This document shows positions 24,461 through 33,771 of a stretch of DNA of 64,000 nucleotides, one piece after another. Position 1 is the stretch's first letter, and every line of letters starts with the position of its first letter. The stretch covers positions 186,001-250,000 of the forward strand of contig NZ_WNLA01000005.1 of the NCBI RefSeq assembly GCF_009720865.1, in the 5' to 3' direction. A model generated the notes under the pieces. It did not search any database. It saw only the letters and a list, made by a program, of their open reading frames with translations, and was not told where the DNA came from. The translations under genes were made by a program, and so were the position numbers. Source of the stretch: Pseudoduganella ginsengisoli (GTDB lineage: Bacteria > Pseudomonadota > Gammaproteobacteria > Burkholderiales > Burkholderiaceae_D).

Positions 24461-25345
24461 TCAAGGCACTTTTTTCAAGTCTTCCAGCCGGAACCACAAT
24501 TCCTTGCGCGCCAGCGGCGTTTCCGGCGGCAGCAAAGGATTGGCCAATTCAATCACGCGCCGCTTATCGAGCGCCGCTTCGCGCAGCAGCGCGCCGTAAT
24601 GGCGGTAAAACAGCTGGTCCATGGAGCCGTCCGCAATGGCTGCTTCGAGCCCCAGCCGGATTTGCTCGGCCAGCCTGGTATTGTTGCGGTTGACGAAGAA
24701 ATAGTCGGCGGCCGGATAACGCAGCACCAGGTAGGGTTCAATCGCCAGGTCCGGATGGTGCGCCGCTTCCGCCCAGATTTCCTGCACGGAGCGGGGCAGG
24801 TAATCAATGCGGCCTGCTTTCAGCATGCCGAACAGGCTGTTGTAGCTGGACACGGGCGCCGGGTCGGCGCCATTGGCGCGCAAGATTGCCAGGTCCGGCC
24901 AGTCATGGCCTTGCGCCACTCTGTAAGGCGCCAGGTCGGCCACGGCGCGGACATCACGATACAGGTTGTGCTCACCGTGCCGCACCAGCAGCAGCCGCCA
25001 GCCGATCAAGCCTTTGCTGATCGGGATACGGACTGGCAGCAGTTGCTGTTCCCGTTCCACGGATGTCATGGTGGCCGTGATGTGGACTTTACCCGTGTCT
25101 TTCGCCACTTCGATGATCGAGCGGTTTTGCTGCATATAGTGCGGCGACATGACGACTTGCTGGCCGCTGCCTGCTTTGATCAGCGCCAGTTGCAGCAACT
25201 GGAACGGGTAATCGCCGCGCGCATCGTCCAGGCTTTCCGGGCGCGGATAAAACAGCACTTCCGCCATCGCGCATGGCAAGGCGGCAATGCTGCTTAAGAC
25301 ACCGGCAAAGAAGCCGGCCATTAAACGGGACCTGGCCTGCAACAT
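24461..25345 (-). CDS. Orphan periplasmic solute-binding protein (type 2 fold)
   Basis: A 294-residue protein. ATG 25345 is preferred (GGAG upstream); a TTG at 25360 is also in frame. The N-terminus is a signal peptide (RLMAGFFAGVLSSIAALPCA then MAE). The body looks like the SBP_bac_3/amino-acid-binding-like fold (FYPRPESLDDARGDYPFQLL, SSYNSLFGMLKAGRIDYLP, YFFVNRNNTRLAEQIRLGLE). No ABC permease or ATPase gene is adjacent, so it may be a sensor or a stand-alone binding protein. Confidence 0.75.
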   Translation of the reverse strand: MLQARSRLMAGFFAGVLSSIAALPCAMAEVLFYPRPESLDDARGDYPFQLLQLALIKAGSGQQVVMSPHYMQQNRSIIEVAKDTGKVHITATMTSVEREQQLLPVRIPISKGLIGWRLLLVRHGEHNLYRDVRAVADLAPYRVAQGHDWPDLAILRANGADPAPVSSYNSLFGMLKAGRIDYLPRSVQEIWAEAAHHPDLAIEPYLVLRYPAADYFFVNRNNTRLAEQIRLGLEAAIADGSMDQLFYRHYGALLREAALDKRRVIELANPLLPPETPLARKELWFRLEDLKKVP

Positions 25346-25589
25346 GCGCGGCTCCGACAAGGGGTAGTAATTGATAGTCGCTCAATGCTTGATGAGAGTC
25401 AAGATTCCTGCATCTAATTGCGAAAATTTAACAATTCATTCCTAATGGAAGCAAAGAAACCCGCGCAGTATATGGATGAGATCAATATGCTGTGACTTGC
25501 ATTTCACAATGTTTGTGTTGTAGCAATGTGATAGTTTTTCCATTGTTTTTCGTTCATGATTGCACTCACTGATCAGCCGGGGAGATGCC
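25346..25589. promoter_or_regulatory. AT-rich promoter region of the three-gene giant operon
   Basis: A gene-free 244-nt gap with markedly higher AT than its surroundings. It contains the near-dyad TCACAATG...CAATGTGA (about 25505-25532) and an AT-rich tract just upstream of the first giant gene. No clear -35/-10 or sigma-54 match was found. The ribosome site GGGGAG (25579-25584) decides the ATG at 25590. Confidence 0.45.
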
Positions 25590-28500
25590 ATGAGCGTGCG
25601 CAGGGGGATGAACATACTGGACTTGTTGCCGATGACGACGGGCCTGGCGCCGGTTGTTCCAGACGGCATCCTTGAACAAATTGCCTTGCTCAACATCGTT
25701 GATCATCGCTCCACGGCCAGTCCCGGCTTTTACCTGCACGAGGGGACGCTGCAATCCATTGCCGACCAGTTCGACCTGAACACGGCCAACTGGATCTTGA
25801 GCGTGCCGGGCGTATCGACCGGTTTGCCATTCCGCCTGTCCGTCACGCGCGCGGCGCCATTCCCTGCCACGTCGGGCGGTGCACCGGCGCCGGGCGGCTT
25901 CGTGCAGGAAGACATCCCCGTGCAATGGGCGCTCGACATCAAGGTCAATCCCGTGTCCGTGATTTTGCCGGGCTTGAACGCGGCCACCATCAACAGCAGC
26001 GACCCCATGAAAACGCCGTCGCTGCAGGCGGCAGGCGGTCCGCCGGCCGCGCGCCGCGTCACGCTGCAGGCATCGTGCGTGTTGCGCATCAGCGGCAACG
26101 GGGCCGGCACGCTGGTGCAATTGATGGATGCGCCCGACCCGCTGGACCCGAATGCGCCGTCCGGCGGCGTGGTGCGGGCCAATATGCAGCCGAACACGGC
26201 CGTGATCGGCAATTCGCAATTCGGTTTCAAGCTTGATACCTTGGTGGCCGACGTGTCGCCCACCTTCACTCCGGCGGAAATCGAAGCGCGCGGCAAGGAT
26301 GAAAGTTTCATGGGCGTGTCGCTCAAGGAATTGACGTTCTTCCTGCCCTTAAATACGCCGCTGGTTGACAACATGACGGTGGGCGGACGCGATTTGCTGG
26401 TCGGCGTCCCGTTCGGCATGCAGGGTGAAATCGCGGCGGATTTCAGCAAGGATTTCCCGCAGCAGCTCAATACCTTTTTGACCATCGAACAGCTCAATGC
26501 GGGCAACTTGACGGGCGTGTCCGTGCAGCCTAATCCGCCGCTGTATGCGTACGCCGTGCCGACCGGGCCGCAGGCGCAATTGCAGCGCGTGCGCGCCAAG
26601 TTCAATTTGAATGCATCGATTGGCGGCGGCGTGGCTGACATGAAAGTCATCGGCGTGTGGTGGGAAATCCCCGGCGGCATCGAAGGCAATAGCGATACGA
26701 CGCCGTGGTTCGATGCGCCGACCGACGCCGTGCTGCGCTACCGGCTGCGCGTGGCCGATGCCACCCTGGTAGGCCAGCCTGCGCCGCAACCCAGCCTGCC
26801 CAGTGCGATCCCATCCGGCCAGACGGAGCTGCAGCAAATCACCGTGACGTTCCCGCGCCAGAGCGGCAGCCCCAGTGGCGCGCCACCGGTCATTGACGCC
26901 ACCGCCAATGGCGGCCCGCTGCGCCACAACGTGCTGCACTTGCGGGGCCCCGCGCACTTGCTGCGGCAAGTGGCGCTGGAAACGCGCGGCCAGGCTATTG
27001 CCGTGCGCTGGACGCTGGGCGGCGGCAGCGTGCCCGTGGTGGCGCGTTCCGCGTCCACGTTTAACCTGGCAGGGCTGCCCAACGGCAGCGGCCCGTTTGA
27101 ATTACTGGTCACCGATGACAATGGCGAGCCGGGCGATACGCAAGGCGTGCGCCGCATCCGCATCGATGTGACGCCGGCCGGCCCGCTGGCCATCGGCCAC
27201 CAGGAAACCGCCACGCCCACTTCGGCCGGCCTGGTCACGCTGGAAGGCGAGGCGTCGCCGCTGCAGCCGACCCGCGTCAGCGATACGTTCCTGGCGCGCG
27301 AATACCACACGACGGGCGCCCGCTCGACGGCCCCGGTCCCGGCGGCATTGGCAGGCGCCAAAGTCACGGCGCAGCAGGGCACCGATGCGGAAGTCGAAGT
27401 GCTGGTGCCGTCTGGCGACAATACGCCGATCCCCGTGCCGCCCACGCAGGATTTCATCACGCGCACCGTGCAAGTGCTGTACGAATATGGCGAATCCACG
27501 CCGATCGCCGTCAAGAATGAAGATGAAAATGTCACGGCCGCGCCGCCCGGACAGACTTTGCAAAAGCACCAGGCGCTCGCCTATCCGATGGCAATCAATT
27601 TCCAGGGCCGCAATGGCCCGCCGGGCGCCACGCTGGAACAGCAAATTGCCGCGTGGATTGCGGGGCTGGAAGCGGCCAATCCGGGCGCGGACCGCAAGTT
27701 CTATGTGGTGGGCCGCACCGATGACTTATGGTATGGCGCCAACCAGAGCGCCAACGAACAGCATAACAATGACCTGGCGGACCAGCGCAAGGAGCGTGCG
27801 ATGGCTGCCGTGCTGGCGGTCGTCAACGACCCGGTCCGCGTCATGGGACGCCGCGAGACGGAAGCGCCTGTGAACTGGCCCACCGTGCTGCAAGGCGCGC
27901 CGCAGCGCATGATCGACACGCGCCGCCTGGCGCTGCCGCCGGGGAATGCGCCCGATGGCCAGCCATACCTGCAAACGGGCGCCAATGGCACGCCCGTGTG
28001 GCGCCATGACTGGACGCGCGACGCGACCGACAATATCCAGAGCGGCCAGCATGCGCTGGCGAAAGCGGACATGGACCGCGCCGGCTACCGCTGCGCGGAA
28101 ATATTTGCCATTGAAGCGGGCCAGCAACAGCAGCCATCGTTGCCGGGACCGGATGGCCGCAGTTCGCGTGTGACCATGTTGGTGCCGGGCGCCGATGGCC
28201 CCATCACGCAAATTGTCACCACCACGCCTAGCAATGCGCAAAACGATTACCGCATCACCGTAAAAGTGCGCTGGGACAGTCCGTCCGCCACGGGGGCGGC
28301 GGATTTCATTCCCACGCTGGCGGAAGCCAAGGTGCGCTGGCGTCCAACCGACACCAACATGCCGACTGTCGGCGGCCAGCAGCCGGCGCTGTCGTCCACG
28401 CAGCCGGGCGGCCCTGATTACTGGGAAGTGCTGCTGAACTGGGCGTATGACGCCAGCACGGGCCAGACGGAAGCCACCGGCGCGCTCAGCATCCCGTATG

Positions 28501-31500
28501 GCAAGCTGCAATTGATCAGCGACGTGTGGGCCAGCGGCCTGGCATTCGGCCCCGCGCTGGCGGCCAAGCTTGACGAAGCCGATATCACGGGCACGGAAGC
28601 GGGCGACTTCGTCGGCGGCCTCGCCTGCATTGCAGCGGGCGCCGTGATCGGCCTGTTCATCAACAAGGATGCGGGGCCGGGCGACCACCACGGCAGCGTC
28701 GTGTTTGAAAAATTCACGCTGTCGTACAAGTGGAATGGCGCGCCGCATGCTGCCGCCACCACGGATTACACGGTGGACTTGCGCATCAAGACCGGCATAA
28801 CCGGCGTATTTGTCGTGCAGGGCAATTTGAAGCTGAAGTACCAGGGCGTCGGCATCCAGTTCGATGGCAACAATACGGGCGGGCTGCAAGACATCAGCCT
28901 GTGCATGAAAAATTTGTCGGTGCAGGTGGTCGATCCGGGCACATGGACCTTGGGCGGTCCGCTGGGCGACTTGATCCGCGTGGCGTCCAGCCGCCTGGGC
29001 AACGGTTCCGACTGGATGGAATTCGACCTGGAATTCGCCATCGACCTCGGCGTGATCCGCCTCGAAGGCGCCGTGATCCGCATGCGCTTTGAAAGCACAC
29101 CGGATAAATCCGCCGTGGAATTGCGCGGCTTGACGGCCGTCGTGGAAGTGCCGAACACCCTGAACGGCAAGGGTTCCGTGACGATCGGCGATGGCGGCGC
29201 TTTCCGCGCCATGCTGGCGCTGGAAGTGATCCCCGCCAAGCTGTCGGCGTACGGCGCACTGGCCGTTGACCATGATTTCGTGTCTGTCGAAGTGGGTATC
29301 CAGCTGCCGGTCGGTATTCCGCTGGGCGGCACCGGCTTTGGCTTGTTTGGCTTCATGGGCCGCTTCGTAGCCAATGGCACGCGCGACTTGACTGCGTGCA
29401 CGCATCCGGACCCGGTGGAACGCCAGCTGCAATGGTATGGCTTGCAGCCCGATAAAAAATACAAGCGCTTGTCGGGCCAGTTTGCGTTTGGCGTGGGCGC
29501 CGTCATCGGCACCTTGCCGGACGGCGGTTTCAGCTTTAATGCGGAAGGGGCGCTGACGCTGGGCTTCCCGGATATTTCCGTCGTGTTCAGCATCGACGCG
29601 CACTTGATCACGCAGCGCAAGAGCCAGGCCACGGCGCAAGGCAGCAACAGCGGTTCGTCCACGCGCATCCTCGGCATGGTGGTGATTGAACCCGATGCGC
29701 TGATGATCGCCGTGCGCACCACGTACAAGATTCCCAAAGTGCTGGAATTGAAGGTGCCGATTTCCGCCTATTTCCCGCTGGCGGGCAGCAACCAGGCGTG
29801 GTACATCCGCGTCGGCAGCGACAATGGCCCGGGCCGCGCGGGCGACCCGGTCACCATCGTGCTGTTCCCCGAAGTGCTGGACGTGAAGGCGTGGGCCTTC
29901 CTGATGTTTGAAGAGCGCGAATTGAAGCACCTGGGCGGCACCTTGATTCCATCGTGGGCCAACCTTCCCGCGCTGGACTTCGACGGCTTCTCGATCGGCT
30001 TTGGCGCAGGTTTTGATTTGCGCTGGGAAGCGGGGCCATTCTCGCTGGAGATTTCCGCCTTCCTCCTGGTCGGCCTGGGCACGAAGCCATTGCTGTGCGC
30101 TGGCGCGGCCGGCGTGGCCGGTTCGCTGGACCTGGTGGTCGTCACACTGGACGTCAATGGCTGGCTTTACTTCCGCATTGAAGAAGGCAAGGACCCGTAT
30201 GCCAAGGGCCACTTCTGCGCATCGATTGATTGCTGGCTGTTTGAGATTTCCGGCTGTGTCGATATTGAAATCGGCAATGACTCCAGTTCGGCCATCCCGA
30301 AACCAGCCGCGCCGATTTCCGGCATGGACCTGGTTGACCACCTGGCCATCGTCAAAGGCAAGGCGGCCGTCAATGGCAGCGGCGACGTGCCATCGGTGTG
30401 GCCCGATACCGTGGGCGTACTGAAATTCACGCACTATGTGGCGGACCTGGATCCGGGCGCCACCTTTACGCGCGAAGTGCCTGCGCCGGCCGCGCTGACG
30501 GCGTGGAGCGGTTCCAACCAGTTGAAATATGCGTACCGCATCACGAAGGTCGAGTTGCAGAAGTGGGATGGCGCGCAGTGGCAGCCCGTGGCCGGCCCGT
30601 TCCCGTCCGCGTGGTGGCTGCCGACACACCGCAAGGCGCTGATTGAAGCGGCGCCGGACGGTATTCCGCCTAGCAGCGAAGAGGGGCGTGAACTGGGCCT
30701 GTGGACTATCGACCCGGCGCCATGGGCGCGCTGGCTGACGCCGGAATCGCAAAATGTGCCCGGCAATCCGGCTGAAACCTTTGGCCAGCTGTGCGATCCC
30801 CGTCCGGCCGCCGTGCCGTCGTGCGCGCTGGGCAAGGACCGCGTGTGGGCATACGACGGCTTCGGCGCCTTCATTGCCGTGCCGCCTGCCAACACGCCAT
30901 ACCCCAGCAAATTCAAGGCCGTGGCAAAACTCGACAGCCACTACACGCTGGGCACATTGATTGCGCTCGGTTCCGCCGCAGGCTTTAACTATGTGCCGGG
31001 CGCCGTGGCGCCGCTGGCGGGGACCATCGTGCATGAAGGCATGCCAATCACGCAGGGCTGGCGCTTCCCGGCGTTCCGCAAGCAGGGCGCGATGGCGTGC
31101 ACGGCGCCGCTGGCCTTCGATTTGTCGAAGACTTTGCTGGAAGGCGAATTGCTGCTGCAAGTGTGCATCGAGAAGGGCGCGCTGCCGCCGCCCACACGCC
31201 GCGTGTGCGACACCATGCCGGCCCATGACGGCACGATTTCCACGTTCACGGGCGCGTCCGGCGCCGTCTATGAAGGCAAGATGGAATGCGTGGCGGAAGG
31301 CAGCGAACGCGTGGTGCGCCTGTACAGCGTGTTGCAGGGCCGCCATGCCGCAGGCGCCGTCGATGAAGTGGCCGTCAACCTCGATCCGGGCAAGGATTCC
31401 GTGCTGTTGACGGCATTCGACGCCAATGGAAACGCCGTGGCCCGCATCCAGACGCGTGAAGCGGGCCGCCAGTGGCTGACGCTGCCGGGTCAGGGCATCG

Positions 31501-33755
31501 TGGCAATCCGGCTGGAAGCCACCATGGGCTTGCTGCCTATCCTTGTCTATACCGTGTGCTGGGGGGCGGCCGGCGAACCGGAACACGAGGGCCGCGTGTG
31601 CGACCGCATGCCGGAAAAAGAAGGGGAGTACAGCAGGTTCGCGGGCGCTTCCGGCGCCAGGTACGAAGGCAGGATGCTTGGCCGCAAAGCGGGCAGCGAA
31701 TGGGTGGCGGCCCTGTTGAGCAAGGTGGCAGGCATGCACTTGTCGGCGCCCGTCGATGAAGTGGCGGCTGAAGTCACGCCGGAAGAGACGCCCACCACCA
31801 GCAACAACCCAGGCTGGGTCATGCTGGTGGCGATGGATGCGTCGGGCAATGTGCTGGACCGCGTGCAAAGCCAGGGCCCGGGCCGCCAGTGGCTGACCTT
31901 GCGCCATGCGGGCATTGCGCAAATCCTCATTGACCGCAACATGGAAGCCAAACAGCCGCCGCTGCTGCACACGGTATGCTGGGGCGCACAGACTGTCCGC
32001 ACCACGCCATTGTCGCTGTATGACCTGGTGGCGGTGGAAGCCGCGCAGGCTTTGACAGTCACGGCCATCGATGAACAGCATGGCGTAGTGGCGCTGCAGG
32101 GTGAACCGGTGCCGTTCAAGGAAACCAGCCGGCTGCCGTGCCGCGTGTACCGCTACAAACTGCCTCCGCGCAAGGATGGCAAGGCGTGGAGGCGGATCGA
32201 AGTGGCGCCATGGTTCCGGGGTAACGTCAGCCTCGTGGCGCTGTGCGGCCTGACGCAGGAAGCATGGCAGGCGCAGCACGACGACCAGGCGTTCCAGGAT
32301 GGCTTGATCGCGTGGGTGCAAGACCAGACGCAAAACCAGAACAACAATGAGCCGGGCAAAGAGACGGCGCTCGATGCGGCCAGCAGCTACAAGGTGTGCG
32401 TCACGTGGGAATACCAGGGCTGGCAAGCCCAGAAGCCCGATGACGATCCGCTGCCGCCATCGGCAGGCGGCTGGCTGGCGGGCGGCACGGAAGAATTCAC
32501 GTTCAATACGGCGGCCTTTGGCGTGACGGATCCAAACAGCCTGCCATCGGCGCAGACCACGACATTGGACATGGATCCGGCGCAGGGCGGCCCCGGTTTC
32601 GATGAACGCACGTTTGATCCGCGCGGGCTGGCGCGCTACGTCACGCATGTGTCGCCGACCCATGAAGATCCGCCGCACTTCCTCGACGATCCGATCGGCT
32701 TCTGGTTCCGCGTCGACCATTTGCGGTCGCTGGTCAGCAAGTACGATGGCCGCGAATTGAAGGTCAAGGTCTACCATACGCGTCCGCCTGCCGGTTCGCT
32801 GCATGGCTACGGCTTGCACGTCGATGGCAGCCGCCACATCCTCGACGTGACGCGCGACGATCCCGCCTTGCCGGGCTACGTGGCCGACAACCCGCTGTGG
32901 CAAGTGACGACCGATGCGTGGACCGTGGTGGATGCGCAAATCCAGCAAGTGCTCGATGACTTGCCTTGCCTGAACGTCAATCCCGGCAGCGGCGCGTCCA
33001 AGGTCACGGTGATTGCGGACCTGGTGCCGAACAGCGAATATGATTTGCTGCTCAATACCGTCAAGCCGGGCGACAGCAGCGTCAAAGAAGTGCTGGTGGC
33101 GCGCAGCCACTTCCGCACGTCGCGCTACCACAATCCGACCGGCATGCTGCGCGCGCTGGGCTTTGAACCGGCGCCGGATGGCGGCACGCCGAACGACGCC
33201 ATCACCACCTTCAACCTGCAAGCGAAATATGCGGCGCAGAGCGAGCCCGTGGTGTCCGACGCGGCGCTCGATGAAGCGCTGCGCGATTGCGGCATGGACC
33301 CATGGCCGCTGCCTCCCGCGCCGCGCACGACGGTGATCTGGCGCCAGACGGGCGTGGCGGCGACGCCGTGGGAAATCGCCGGCGTGCTGCTGGAAGCCGA
33401 TGAACCGGTGTGGCGCGCCGGCATGCGCACGGGCGCCCTGAACGAGCCGGAACCGAAACCGCGGCTGGAAATTGGGTCGCTGGAGGTGTTCCACACGGAC
33501 GATACGCAAATCATCGTCAATGGCCAGCCGCAATGGAGTTCATCACGTTCCAAGCTGGGCAGCTCGCTGAAGGAAGTGGTGCGCAACGCGGCCGGTACGC
33601 GAGTGCTGTTCGTGGCGGGGGCTTCGGCGCCGCGTCCGGCGCTGACCAGCCGCCTGTTCGATATCGAATTGAAGTTCCGCGAGCATGGCGCTGCCGGCGC
33701 GTCAGGCCAGATACAGATCTTCAACCGTCCCGCCACCGTGGCGCTTGAATTGTGA
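25590..33755 (+). CDS. Giant beta-rich protein of unknown function (operon gene 1)
   Basis: A 2721-residue protein; ATG 25590 has GGGGAG 5 nt upstream, while the longer TTG frame has none. No signal peptide or transmembrane helix is seen. Layout: an N-terminal region with PDGILEQIA (24-32) and a LysM-like stretch GFYLHEGTLQSIADQFDLN (~46-65); a degenerate OmpA-like segment VVGRTDDLWYGANQS...NNDLADQRKERAMAAV (~708-745); a beta-rich region (~990-1570) full of alternating hydrophobic strands, tentatively DUF6603-like; a tandem duplication of a ~125-residue RVCDxMP...TVCWG domain (~1867-2131); and a C-terminal part with AHHT-free mixed beta segments. It is followed 16 nt later by gene 2. Codon use is like that of its neighbours. 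Function unknown; a structural or surface-complex role is a guess. Confidence 0.85.
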   Translation: MSVRRGMNILDLLPMTTGLAPVVPDGILEQIALLNIVDHRSTASPGFYLHEGTLQSIADQFDLNTANWILSVPGVSTGLPFRLSVTRAAPFPATSGGAPAPGGFVQEDIPVQWALDIKVNPVSVILPGLNAATINSSDPMKTPSLQAAGGPPAARRVTLQASCVLRISGNGAGTLVQLMDAPDPLDPNAPSGGVVRANMQPNTAVIGNSQFGFKLDTLVADVSPTFTPAEIEARGKDESFMGVSLKELTFFLPLNTPLVDNMTVGGRDLLVGVPFGMQGEIAADFSKDFPQQLNTFLTIEQLNAGNLTGVSVQPNPPLYAYAVPTGPQAQLQRVRAKFNLNASIGGGVADMKVIGVWWEIPGGIEGNSDTTPWFDAPTDAVLRYRLRVADATLVGQPAPQPSLPSAIPSGQTELQQITVTFPRQSGSPSGAPPVIDATANGGPLRHNVLHLRGPAHLLRQVALETRGQAIAVRWTLGGGSVPVVARSASTFNLAGLPNGSGPFELLVTDDNGEPGDTQGVRRIRIDVTPAGPLAIGHQETATPTSAGLVTLEGEASPLQPTRVSDTFLAREYHTTGARSTAPVPAALAGAKVTAQQGTDAEVEVLVPSGDNTPIPVPPTQDFITRTVQVLYEYGESTPIAVKNEDENVTAAPPGQTLQKHQALAYPMAINFQGRNGPPGATLEQQIAAWIAGLEAANPGADRKFYVVGRTDDLWYGANQSANEQHNNDLADQRKERAMAAVLAVVNDPVRVMGRRETEAPVNWPTVLQGAPQRMIDTRRLALPPGNAPDGQPYLQTGANGTPVWRHDWTRDATDNIQSGQHALAKADMDRAGYRCAEIFAIEAGQQQQPSLPGPDGRSSRVTMLVPGADGPITQIVTTTPSNAQNDYRITVKVRWDSPSATGAADFIPTLAEAKVRWRPTDTNMPTVGGQQPALSSTQPGGPDYWEVLLNWAYDASTGQTEATGALSIPYGKLQLISDVWASGLAFGPALAAKLDEADITGTEAGDFVGGLACIAAGAVIGLFINKDAGPGDHHGSVVFEKFTLSYKWNGAPHAAATTDYTVDLRIKTGITGVFVVQGNLKLKYQGVGIQFDGNNTGGLQDISLCMKNLSVQVVDPGTWTLGGPLGDLIRVASSRLGNGSDWMEFDLEFAIDLGVIRLEGAVIRMRFESTPDKSAVELRGLTAVVEVPNTLNGKGSVTIGDGGAFRAMLALEVIPAKLSAYGALAVDHDFVSVEVGIQLPVGIPLGGTGFGLFGFMGRFVANGTRDLTACTHPDPVERQLQWYGLQPDKKYKRLSGQFAFGVGAVIGTLPDGGFSFNAEGALTLGFPDISVVFSIDAHLITQRKSQATAQGSNSGSSTRILGMVVIEPDALMIAVRTTYKIPKVLELKVPISAYFPLAGSNQAWYIRVGSDNGPGRAGDPVTIVLFPEVLDVKAWAFLMFEERELKHLGGTLIPSWANLPALDFDGFSIGFGAGFDLRWEAGPFSLEISAFLLVGLGTKPLLCAGAAGVAGSLDLVVVTLDVNGWLYFRIEEGKDPYAKGHFCASIDCWLFEISGCVDIEIGNDSSSAIPKPAAPISGMDLVDHLAIVKGKAAVNGSGDVPSVWPDTVGVLKFTHYVADLDPGATFTREVPAPAALTAWSGSNQLKYAYRITKVELQKWDGAQWQPVAGPFPSAWWLPTHRKALIEAAPDGIPPSSEEGRELGLWTIDPAPWARWLTPESQNVPGNPAETFGQLCDPRPAAVPSCALGKDRVWAYDGFGAFIAVPPANTPYPSKFKAVAKLDSHYTLGTLIALGSAAGFNYVPGAVAPLAGTIVHEGMPITQGWRFPAFRKQGAMACTAPLAFDLSKTLLEGELLLQVCIEKGALPPPTRRVCDTMPAHDGTISTFTGASGAVYEGKMECVAEGSERVVRLYSVLQGRHAAGAVDEVAVNLDPGKDSVLLTAFDANGNAVARIQTREAGRQWLTLPGQGIVAIRLEATMGLLPILVYTVCWGAAGEPEHEGRVCDRMPEKEGEYSRFAGASGARYEGRMLGRKAGSEWVAALLSKVAGMHLSAPVDEVAAEVTPEETPTTSNNPGWVMLVAMDASGNVLDRVQSQGPGRQWLTLRHAGIAQILIDRNMEAKQPPLLHTVCWGAQTVRTTPLSLYDLVAVEAAQALTVTAIDEQHGVVALQGEPVPFKETSRLPCRVYRYKLPPRKDGKAWRRIEVAPWFRGNVSLVALCGLTQEAWQAQHDDQAFQDGLIAWVQDQTQNQNNNEPGKETALDAASSYKVCVTWEYQGWQAQKPDDDPLPPSAGGWLAGGTEEFTFNTAAFGVTDPNSLPSAQTTTLDMDPAQGGPGFDERTFDPRGLARYVTHVSPTHEDPPHFLDDPIGFWFRVDHLRSLVSKYDGRELKVKVYHTRPPAGSLHGYGLHVDGSRHILDVTRDDPALPGYVADNPLWQVTTDAWTVVDAQIQQVLDDLPCLNVNPGSGASKVTVIADLVPNSEYDLLLNTVKPGDSSVKEVLVARSHFRTSRYHNPTGMLRALGFEPAPDGGTPNDAITTFNLQAKYAAQSEPVVSDAALDEALRDCGMDPWPLPPAPRTTVIWRQTGVAATPWEIAGVLLEADEPVWRAGMRTGALNEPEPKPRLEIGSLEVFHTDDTQIIVNGQPQWSSSRSKLGSSLKEVVRNAAGTRVLFVAGASAPRPALTSRLFDIELKFREHGAAGASGQIQIFNRPATVALEL

Positions 33756-33771
33756 TGAAGGAGACGTCCGT

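Noticed and set aside
27726..33533. Antisense frame of about 1935 codons inside operon gene 1
   Set aside because: A GC-skew artefact of high third-position GC; Arg/His/Gln-rich product with no domain, no start signals.
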